DNA from: RI-283 sp964487925
GTDB taxonomy: Bacteria > Pseudomonadota > Gammaproteobacteria > SZUA-140
Length of the DNA: 11,073 nucleotides
Assembly: GCA_964487925.1 (NCBI GenBank)
Contig: CAZASZ010000065.1
Coordinates: forward strand, 1-11,073
Direction: 5' to 3'
Under the pieces are notes generated by a model. The model was given only the letters and a program-made list of their open reading frames with translations. It had not been told where the DNA came from and made no database searches. Shown in pieces: positions 1 to 5,135 of the stretch. Within the stretch, counting starts at the first letter, position 1. Each line of letters begins with the position of its first letter. The position numbers and the translations under genes are program-made.

Positions 1-656
1 ACACCCTCCATGATGACGTTCAATACCTCTTTGAGCAAGCGGATCGCCGAGATCAGGATCAGGACGCAGATCAGCAGAGACAGAATCGGATCGATTGGTG
101 TCCAGCCGGTCATGACGATCACGAAGCCGGCCACGAGGGCCGCGACCGAGGCCAGCAGGTCGCCCAGGACATGCAGCAGCGCTGCGCGCGAATTCAGGGT
201 TTGTTCTCCTCCATGCAGGCGCAGGGCGACCGCGATGTTGACGATCAGGCCGATGGCCGCGATCAGCGATACCGCCCATCCTGAGACCTGGACAGGATTG
301 CTCAGTCGGTGAACGGCCTCGACGGCAATGAATGTGACGACAGCGATCATAAGGGCGCCGTTGATCAGAGCGGCGACGACCTCGGTGCGCGCCAGCCCGA
401 AGGAGTGTGTGTGGGTGGCGGGGCGATGGGCGATACGCGCGGCGAGCGCGGCGAGACCGAGCGCGCAGGCATCCGTGACCATGTGTCCCGCGTCCCCAAG
501 CAGAGCCAGGGAGCCAGACCAGTAGCCGCCGACGGCCTCGACAATTGCAAAGGCCGCGATGACCCCGAAGCTCCAGCCCAGAGCGGTATTGCTGTGATTG
601 TGACGTTGGTGGCCGTGGTAATGGTGGTGCTCATGCGTGCCGTAATGCGCGGTCAC
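1..656 (-). CDS. CDF-family metal (Zn/Cd/Co) efflux transporter, CzcD/ZitB-like, 3' end outside the window
   Basis: The minus strand is open from a GTG at 656 to the left edge, giving 218 complete codons of a protein family usually near 300 residues, so the cytoplasmic C-terminal domain is missing. By family this is an inner-membrane antiporter that exports divalent metals such as Zn2+ in exchange for protons. The N-terminus is His-rich, with nine His in residues 4-21. The two metal-site helices are present: GDAGHMVTDA (H58, D62) and LHVLGDLLAS (H162, D166). The typical HSFGLARTEVVAALING loop/TM3 segment is at 84-100. I chose the GTG because it directly precedes the His-rich leader and follows a GAGGG purine run; no in-frame ATG lies nearby. 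It starts 61 bp after the pyrophosphatase stop on the same strand and may be cotranscribed with it. The exact metal cannot be told. Confidence 0.9.
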   Translation of the reverse strand, partial: MTAHYGTHEHHHYHGHQRHNHSNTALGWSFGVIAAFAIVEAVGGYWSGSLALLGDAGHMVTDACALGLAALAARIAHRPATHTHSFGLARTEVVAALINGALMIAVVTFIAVEAVHRLSNPVQVSGWAVSLIAAIGLIVNIAVALRLHGGEQTLNSRAALLHVLGDLLASVAALVAGFVIVMTGWTPIDPILSLLICVLILISAIRLLKEVLNVIMEG

Positions 657-717
657 ACCACCCTCACCATGTCCCGAGCCGTTGATAGTCCCGTTCCTTG
701 CAGATCGGAAGGATAGA

Positions 718-1266
718 TCAGAAAGCGGGTTTCTTCGGGGACTCCTCGAAGCGGGCGATGGAATCGGTGATCTCCTTATAGGCTGACTCTTTGCCGCTCC
801 AGCCTGAGACCTTCACCCATTTCTCCGACTCGAGATCCTTATAGTGCTCAAAGAAATGCGCAATCTGAGCCAGTAGGGCCTGGGGCATGTCCTCAATGGT
901 GTTGACGCCAGAGTACATGGCGGTCAGCTTATTCAAGGGCACGGCCAGGATCTTGGCGTCCTCACCGGCCTCGTCGGTCATGCCAAGCAGGCCAATTGGA
1001 CGGCAGGCGATGACCGAGCTGCTGATCAGCGGGACCGGTGCGACCACCATGACGTCAGCGGGATCGCCGTCGTCCGATAGCGTATGCGGGATGTAGCCGT
1101 AGTTGAACGGATAGTACATGGCCGTGGACATGAAACGGTCGACGAACATGGCGCCGGTCGCTTTGTCGACTTCATACTTGACGGGCTCACTATGGGCTGG
1201 GATTTCGATGATGACGTTGATTTCCTCTGGGACATTCTTGCCCGGGGTGACCTTGTCAAGCTTCAT
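718..1266 (-). CDS. ppa: Inorganic pyrophosphatase (soluble family I)
   Basis: This cytosolic enzyme hydrolyses pyrophosphate to two phosphates, pulling nucleic-acid, protein and other biosynthetic reactions forward. The 182-residue length fits bacterial hexameric family I enzymes (E. coli about 176). The family signature is visible as DDGDPADVMV, with metal-binding Asp at 66, 68 and 71. The second acidic cluster DEAGEDAK supplies D98 and D103. The FNYGYIPHT stretch (54-62) and the VKYEVDKATG substrate-site segment (29-38) are also conserved. The ATG start is supported by AGGAG about seven bases upstream. It reads in the same direction as the metal exporter downstream and away from the antiporter gene. 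No key residue appears to be missing. Confidence 0.97.
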   Translation of the reverse strand: MKLDKVTPGKNVPEEINVIIEIPAHSEPVKYEVDKATGAMFVDRFMSTAMYYPFNYGYIPHTLSDDGDPADVMVVAPVPLISSSVIACRPIGLLGMTDEAGEDAKILAVPLNKLTAMYSGVNTIEDMPQALLAQIAHFFEHYKDLESEKWVKVSGWSGKESAYKEITDSIARFEESPKKPAF

Positions 1267-1322
1267 GGTATTGCTCCTGTTTTATTTGATGTGGGTTTGG
1301 TTCAAATGCTTGTGAGCAGGAG

Positions 1323-1341
1323 ATTATAGACGATTTGTCAA
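1323..1341 (-). promoter_or_regulatory. AT-rich candidate promoter region for ppa
   Basis: On the minus strand a perfect TATAAT (1323-1328) and a perfect TTGACA (1336-1341) are only 7 bp apart, so they cannot be the two halves of one promoter. TATAAT has only a weak -35 at normal distance. The rest of the 213-bp gap to the antiporter gene shows no convincing promoter; a TACAAT at 1429-1434 is a weak plus-strand -10 candidate. Confidence 0.3.
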
Positions 1342-1479
1342 TATCTATATAAGGCGTGCTTTGATTCGACTGAAATTCGCGTCAGTGGGTTTCCTGAGTA
1401 TAGGGCCATGATAAGCTGGATAAACGCGTACAATCAGGTTCGCTCAACAGGCGGATCACCACACGATTCGGGATGAAAT

Positions 1480-3312
1480 ATGGGTTTTCTTGAGGAGGCA
1501 GCGATCTTTCTGGGCGCCGCTGTTATCGCCGTGACCTTGTTCCACAAGGCAGGCTTCAGCTCGGTGCTTGGTTACCTTATGGCCGGTATTGTGATCGGGC
1601 CATGGGGCCTGGGTTTGATCACGGGCGTCGAAAATATCCTGTCGTTTTCTGAGCTCGGTGTTGTCTTGCTGTTATTCCTGATCGGCATGGAGCTGCAGCC
1701 GTCGCGGCTATGGGTTTTGCGCCGCGCCATCTTTGGTACCGGCCTTGCCCAAGTAGCTGTCACAACGGTGATTCTTGCCAGCATCGCCTGGGGTTTCGGG
1801 CTCCCTGGGGTCTTGGCTCTATTGATCGGCTTTGGTCTATCGCAGTCCTCGACGGCCGTTGTACTGCAGACCCTGGGCGAGAAGCGACAGATGAACACTG
1901 TGCATGGCCGGACCGCTTTCTCGATCCTGCTCTTTCAGGACCTGGCGGTGATCCCGGTGCTAGCCCTATTGCCTTTGTTAGGTGGTGCCGAAGCCACGGC
2001 GGATACGTCCGAGATTACTCAAAAGGTTATAGTGGCGGTTCTGGCCATCGTATCCCTGATCCTGATCGGTCATTTTCTCTTGCGGCCAGTGTTTCGCGTG
2101 GTTGCGGCAACGGGCAGCCACGAGGTCTTTTCCGCGACCAGTCTTCTGCTCGTGATCGGTTCCACGCTACTCATGGAGAGCGTGGGTCTGTCTATGGGAT
2201 TGGGCGCCTTTATCGCCGGGATACTGCTCGCGGATTCCGAATACCGGCATGAGATCGAGGCCAATATCGAGCCCTTCAAGGGGCTGTTGCTCGGACTGTT
2301 CTTCATCGCCGTCGGCATGTCGGTCAATGTCGGTCTCATCGTCTCGAGCTCGTGGCTCGTGTTTGGCTTGGCCATGGGGCTGCTGGTGATCAAGTTTGCC
2401 ATCCTATACGGTCTCGCTCGGGCGTTTCGGATCCCAACTCGTTGCGCTCGCAATCTCGCCTTTGTTATGCCTCAGGGTGGGGAGTTCGCCTTCGTGTTGT
2501 TCACGAGTGCGACGGCCTATCAGGTATTGACTGCTGATGAGGCTGATCTGTTGATCCTGGTTGTGAGTCTGAGCATGGCCCTGACGCCGTTTATTTTTAT
2601 GCTCAACGAGCGTGTCGTGAGGTCGTGGTTCGACAACCGCAAGCCGCCCGTATTCGATCGCATCGACGATACCGGAAATCAGGTCGTCATCGCTGGTTTT
2701 GGACGGGTGGGACAGATCATTGGACGTCTGCTGCGGGTCAAACATATTCCATTTACGGCCTTGGAGATCAATCAAAGCCAGGTCGACTTTGTGCGCAAAT
2801 TCGGCGGCAAGCTCTATTATGGCGACGCCACACGTATCGACCTGTTGCGTGCGGCGCATATCGAGCAAGCCCGGGCCTTCGTGCTCGCGATCGACGATGT
2901 CGATGCATCGATAAAGATCGCGGAGACCGTCAAGAAGAACTTCCCGGGGGTCCCGATCTACGCCCGTGCCAGAAATCGCTATCATGCCCACAGACTTATG
3001 GATCTTGGGGTCGCGAACATCGAGCGCGAGGCCTTTCATTCTAGTGTCGAGTTGGCTGGTCTACTACTGCGCGGCCTAGATTATGAAGAGGATCGCGTAC
3101 AGTCTTCGCTGGAGAAGTTCAAGGCGCATGATCGCGCATCGCTGCTCACGCAACATGCCATCCATCATGACGAGGGGCAGATGATTCAGAGTGTCAAGGA
3201 TGCTGCTGAGGAGCTTGAGGCACTGTTTGAATCCGACCAGACCGAGAAGGAGCCGGAACTCGAGGCGAATAATCCCGGTGCCGGTTCGAATCCTAGCGCA
3301 AGTGGGTTGTGA
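1480..3312 (+). CDS. KefB/KefC-type monovalent cation:proton antiporter (CPA2) with TrkA-N domain
   Basis: This is an inner-membrane K+/H+ antiporter of the CPA2 family. In E. coli, relatives acidify the cytoplasm during electrophile stress, gated by glutathione adducts. Residues 1-380 form the membrane domain, with FLIGMELQPSRLW at 66-78, the ion-site LFQDLAVIP at 151-159 (Q153, D154) and PQGGEFAFVLF at 331-341. The central loop SEYRHEIEANIEPFKG (253-268) has the KefB-like form rather than the acidic KefC HALESD form. Residues about 400-515 are a Rossmann TrkA-N (RCK/KTN) domain with GFGRVG at 406-411 and YYGDATRIDLLR at 446-457. The tail is acidic and low in complexity. The 610-residue length matches KefB (about 601). 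No KefF/KefG-type quinone reductase lies beside it, so glutathione gating is possible but unproven. The start has only a weak purine run as RBS. Confidence 0.92.
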   Translation: MGFLEEAAIFLGAAVIAVTLFHKAGFSSVLGYLMAGIVIGPWGLGLITGVENILSFSELGVVLLLFLIGMELQPSRLWVLRRAIFGTGLAQVAVTTVILASIAWGFGLPGVLALLIGFGLSQSSTAVVLQTLGEKRQMNTVHGRTAFSILLFQDLAVIPVLALLPLLGGAEATADTSEITQKVIVAVLAIVSLILIGHFLLRPVFRVVAATGSHEVFSATSLLLVIGSTLLMESVGLSMGLGAFIAGILLADSEYRHEIEANIEPFKGLLLGLFFIAVGMSVNVGLIVSSSWLVFGLAMGLLVIKFAILYGLARAFRIPTRCARNLAFVMPQGGEFAFVLFTSATAYQVLTADEADLLILVVSLSMALTPFIFMLNERVVRSWFDNRKPPVFDRIDDTGNQVVIAGFGRVGQIIGRLLRVKHIPFTALEINQSQVDFVRKFGGKLYYGDATRIDLLRAAHIEQARAFVLAIDDVDASIKIAETVKKNFPGVPIYARARNRYHAHRLMDLGVANIEREAFHSSVELAGLLLRGLDYEEDRVQSSLEKFKAHDRASLLTQHAIHHDEGQMIQSVKDAAEELEALFESDQTEKEPELEANNPGAGSNPSASGL

Positions 3313-3345
3313 TCGATCGGAATTAATTTGTCCGAGATGGGACTA

Positions 3346-3837
3346 TCACTCAGCCAAGCAGCATTTTTTGTACTTCTTGCCACTGCCACAGGGGCAGGGG
3401 TCGTTACGCCCCACCTTCGGTGTCGTGTTCCTGACCGTGGCCGGTGAGACGATAGCGCCGTCGGTGTAGAACCAGGTGCCGTCGACTCGCTGAAATTCGG
3501 CGCGTTCGTGATGGCTGAAATCACGGCCATTTTGGCGATATGCGGCGATGAATTCGACGACGCCGGTCTCGTCGTTATCCGTGCCGCCGTCCTTACTGAC
3601 GATCTCAAGCCCGGTCCATTCCGATTCTTCCGCCCACTTCTTGGTTGCGTCGGCATCGAAATCGGAACGGAAATCGGGGTGTAGGCTGGCCTCAAGGTAT
3701 TCGGGTTCCGCTTTCGCGAAAGCGCTGTAACGCGAGCGCATCAAGGCCTCAGCCGTAGCCGCAGGCCGTTCGCCCTTGATGACCGGGCCACAACACTCGG
3801 CATAGTCTTTACCGGACTGACATGGACATTGACTCAT
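3346..3837 (-). CDS. ychJ: YchJ family (UPF0225) protein with two SEC-C zinc motifs
   Basis: The function is not established. The 163-residue protein has a SEC-C-type cysteine cluster at each end: C4, C6, C15 and C16 at the N-terminus, and C148, C150, C159 and C160 within RNDPCPCGSGKKYKKCC at the C-terminus. SEC-C motifs bind zinc and, in SecA, contact SecB and ribosomes. The middle region (about 30-130) is the NTF2-like fold of this family, with RYSAFAK and VEFIAAYRQNG. The stop lies 33 bp from the stop of the convergent antiporter gene. The ATG follows an AGGA about 11 bases upstream, a rather distant Shine-Dalgarno. An 11-bp direct repeat sits immediately upstream. The family assignment is secure; the role is not. 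Confidence 0.9.
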   Translation of the reverse strand: MSQCPCQSGKDYAECCGPVIKGERPAATAEALMRSRYSAFAKAEPEYLEASLHPDFRSDFDADATKKWAEESEWTGLEIVSKDGGTDNDETGVVEFIAAYRQNGRDFSHHERAEFQRVDGTWFYTDGAIVSPATVRNTTPKVGRNDPCPCGSGKKYKKCCLAE

Positions 3838-3850
3838 TTTCTGGTGTTCC

Positions 3851-3884
3851 TGATAGGGCGCTGGTAATGGGGATGATAGGGCGC
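3851..3884. repeat. Pair of 11-bp direct repeats upstream of ychJ
   Basis: TGATAGGGCGC occurs exactly at 3851-3861 and again at 3874-3884, a 23-bp period. The pair lies 14-47 bp upstream of the ychJ ATG, in its 5' leader or promoter. Spacing near two helical turns would suit a tandem protein-binding site, but replication slippage would give the same pattern. Confidence 0.6.
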
Positions 3885-3944
3885 TTAGGCTACCAAACGC
3901 GGTAAATCAAGACAATGCGGTACCGCGCGGTTCGGCGATCACGG

Positions 3945-4430
3945 CTATTTCTGGGGCTGGGTCGGCTTGGTAGCGCTCGATCTTGCCAGCGCGATATTGC
4001 CATCTAATATCCTCACGATCTCTGTATCGCCACTGCCTAGGACGTCGGCCAAAGAGCAGTTGTCCAGTACGTCGGTGAATGCCTTGCGCGCTTGATACAG
4101 GACCTGTTTGAGTTGGCAGCTTAGGCTAATAGCGCACTGGTTATTGACCTTGTCAAAGCATTCAAGCAGGTTCATGTGCGGTTCAGTCTGACGGACCACG
4201 GCCCCAATATTGATCCGCTCGGGTGGAAAGGCCAGTTGTATCCCGCCCGACTTGCCGCGCGTCGTCGTGATCCAACCGTTTCGGGACAGCTGGTGCACTA
4301 CCTTGACCAGGTGGTTTCTCGAGATCTGATAGGCGTCGGCGATATCGCTTATCGTGGAGCGGTGTCCCTGGTGGGTTGCGAGATACAGTAGCACCCGTAA
4401 TGAATAGTCCGTGTAGAGGGTCAATTGCAT
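3945..4430 (-). CDS. nsrR: Rrf2-family iron-sulfur transcriptional repressor, NsrR-type (NO sensor)
   Basis: This is a predicted cytoplasmic DNA-binding homodimer that represses NO-detoxification genes until nitric oxide destroys its Fe-S cluster. The 161-residue protein begins MQLTLYTDYSLR, matching NsrR N-termini. It includes D8, the residue whose counterpart supplies the fourth cluster ligand in Streptomyces NsrR. The winged helix-turn-helix covers about 26-65 (ISDIADAYQISRNHLVKVV, then the TTRGKSGGIQL wing). Three cluster cysteines follow at C91, C99 and C105 (C-x7-C-x5-C), the spacing I associate with many proteobacterial NsrR proteins; E. coli has x4/x5. IscR is less likely because the sequence fits NsrR better and no isc genes are present. 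It is divergent from a truncated haemoglobin, a fitting target. Overlapping promoters and a central operator suggest autorepression. The RBS is weak. Confidence 0.87.
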   Translation of the reverse strand: MQLTLYTDYSLRVLLYLATHQGHRSTISDIADAYQISRNHLVKVVHQLSRNGWITTTRGKSGGIQLAFPPERINIGAVVRQTEPHMNLLECFDKVNNQCAISLSCQLKQVLYQARKAFTDVLDNCSLADVLGSGDTEIVRILDGNIALARSSATKPTQPQK

Positions 4431-4449
4431 GGGTAAATCATATATTTGA

Positions 4450-4477
4450 TTGACATGTTTTGTCCAGCAGGTATAAA
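4450..4477 (+). promoter_or_regulatory. Candidate sigma70 promoter of the truncated haemoglobin gene
   Basis: A perfect TTGACA (4450-4455) and TATAAA (4472-4477) are 16 bp apart. Transcription would start near 4484, inside the TGTAT-N5-ATACA repeat, giving a leader of about 60 nt. The near-consensus elements suggest strong expression once a repressor is removed. Confidence 0.72.
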
Positions 4478-4498
4478 GTTGTATTCCCTATACATCAA
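4470..4498 (-). promoter_or_regulatory. Candidate sigma70 promoter of the nsrR-type gene
   Basis: On the minus strand TTGATG (4498-4493) and TATACC (4475-4470) are 17 bp apart. The predicted start near 4463 would leave a leader of about 32 nt before the regulator ATG at 4430. The spacer contains the inverted repeat proposed as the NsrR operator, so binding there should block this promoter. Confidence 0.55.
4476..4498. promoter_or_regulatory. Candidate NsrR operator (11-1-11 inverted repeat)
   Basis: TGTAT-N5-ATACA (4480-4484 and 4490-4494) is a perfect inverted repeat centred on C4487. Read as the 11-1-11 layout of known NsrR sites, the half-sites are AAGTTGTATTC and TTGATGTATAG. They match the E. 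coli AAnATGnATTT half-site at 7 of 9 and 5 of 9 defined bases. The repeat covers the predicted haemoglobin start point and the regulator promoter spacer. The match was made by eye against a remembered consensus. Confidence 0.55.
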
Positions 4499-4504
4499 TT
4501 GATG
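4493..4504. repeat. 12-bp perfect palindrome CATCAATTGATG
   Basis: This perfect palindrome overlaps the right half of the candidate NsrR operator and lies just downstream of the predicted haemoglobin transcription start. It may be a second operator or an extension of the first. Confidence 0.45.
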
Positions 4505-4517
4505 CCGGGTCTTAGGC

Positions 4518-4531
4518 CATTTGATCAAATG
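4518..4531. repeat. 14-bp perfect palindrome CATTTGATCAAATG next to the haemoglobin RBS
   Basis: The palindrome has no central spacer and its last base is the first base of the GAGGAG Shine-Dalgarno (4531-4536). The two halves resemble FNR half-sites (TTGAT/ATCAA) but lack the four-base spacer, so FNR binding is unlikely. A dimeric repressor site in the leader is the simplest reading. Confidence 0.5.
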
Positions 4532-4542
4532 AGGAGATGCGT

Positions 4543-4908
4543 ATGAGTACTGTCTACGAACAACTGGGTGGCGAGGCGGCTATCAATGCCGCTGTCGATA
4601 TCTTCTATCGCAAGGTGCTGGCGGATCACTATGTGAACCGATTCTTCGAGGGTGTGGACATGGAGCGCCAGGCAGCAAAGCAGAAGGGTTTTCTGACCAT
4701 GGTGACGGGCGGGCCGAATAACTATTCCGGCAAGGATATGCGCGAGGGTCACAAGCATCTTGTGAAGATGGGGCTCAATGATTCCCATTTTGATCATATC
4801 GTTTGTCATCTGCGTTCGACGCTTGCCGAGCTAGGCGTCGCGCAAAATATGATCGACACAGTCATCGGGGTAGCAGAGAGCACCCGAGGCGATGTCCTAG
4901 ACCGCTAG
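4543..4908 (+). CDS. Group I truncated haemoglobin (trHbN-like)
   Basis: This is a small haem protein that binds O2 and, in the trHbN group, oxidises NO to nitrate. The 121 residues align without gaps to my recollection of Mycobacterium tuberculosis HbN through the core, at a constant offset of 11. Proximal His F8 is H70 (H81 there), Tyr B10 is Y22 (Y33) and Gln E11 is Q47 (Q58). The CD1 Phe lies in FFEG at 34-37 and the GGPNNYSGKDM segment at 57-67 is typical. The Phe E15 proposed as a ligand-tunnel gate in HbN is Leu51 here. The N-terminal pre-A extension is absent. I chose the ATG at 4543 because GAGGAG at 4531-4536 is six bases upstream; the ATG at 4537 abuts that RBS and is too close. 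It is divergent from nsrR and followed by terminators, then a reductase gene. NO dioxygenation is inferred. Confidence 0.93.
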   Translation: MSTVYEQLGGEAAINAAVDIFYRKVLADHYVNRFFEGVDMERQAAKQKGFLTMVTGGPNNYSGKDMREGHKHLVKMGLNDSHFDHIVCHLRSTLAELGVAQNMIDTVIGVAESTRGDVLDR

Positions 4909-4948
4909 TTTGCGGTCGAAAACGCGCCCGGTGGTGGATCACTGAGTT

Positions 4949-5009
4949 GGAAACGCGCTCAAAATGCGCATGTGCTTTGTAGTACACTGCGCCTTTTTCG
5001 AGCGTTTCC
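4949..5009. repeat. Long interrupted inverted repeat between the haemoglobin and reductase genes
   Basis: Outer arms GGAAACGC (4949-4956) and GCGTTTCC (5002-5009) pair perfectly. They enclose A- and T-runs (4961-4964, 4994-4998) that can also pair, and then the inner terminator stem. The whole 61 nt could fold as one long hairpin able to work in both directions. Confidence 0.5.
4966..4998 (+). terminator. Intrinsic terminator after the haemoglobin gene
   Basis: GCGCA-t-GTG (4966-4974) pairs with CACTGCGC (4985-4992), an eight-pair stem with one bulged T and a 10-nt loop. It is followed by C and five Ts (4994-4998), 57 bp after the haemoglobin stop. Confidence 0.6.
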
Positions 5010-5014
5010 GCCTT

Positions 5015-5041
5015 GCGCTCCATCCCCTGGGCGCGTTTTTT
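5015..5041 (+). terminator. Second intrinsic terminator in tandem
   Basis: GCGC-t-CCA (5015-5022) pairs with TGGGCGC (5028-5034), with one bulged T and loop TCCCC, followed by G and six Ts (5036-5041). With the preceding hairpin it forms a tandem pair, so the reductase probably needs its own promoter in 5042-5135. I could not identify a clear one there. Confidence 0.6.
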
Positions 5042-5135
5042 ATGCGTGAAAGGGAACCCCCTTAATGGGTGAGTGTGGACCAGGACGCAGACAGATGATC
5101 ACATCAAAATCATAAGATAAATTAAAGGGGAGAAT

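Noticed and set aside
10..716. Long plus-strand open frames over the metal exporter gene
   Set aside because: Their products are low-complexity and Arg/Pro/Ser-rich with no family resemblance, while the minus strand encodes a clear CDF transporter.
1323..1341. Perfect TTGACA and TATAAT as one strong promoter for ppa
   Set aside because: They are 7 bp apart; a sigma70 promoter needs about 16-18. Kept only as a low-confidence region.
3917..3931. Overlapping palindromes GCGGTACCGC and ACCGCGCGGT downstream of nsrR, as a terminator
   Set aside because: They are short, share bases and have no T-run, so terminator activity is not supported.
4537..4542. Upstream ATG as the haemoglobin start
   Set aside because: The Shine-Dalgarno GAGGAG ends directly at this ATG, leaving no spacing; the ATG at 4543 has six bases.
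5095..5112. Possible FNR or NsrR site upstream of the reductase (ATGATCACATCAA)
   Set aside because: The dyad has a three-base spacer instead of the four of an FNR box, and only one poor NsrR-like half-site can be aligned, so neither is supported.
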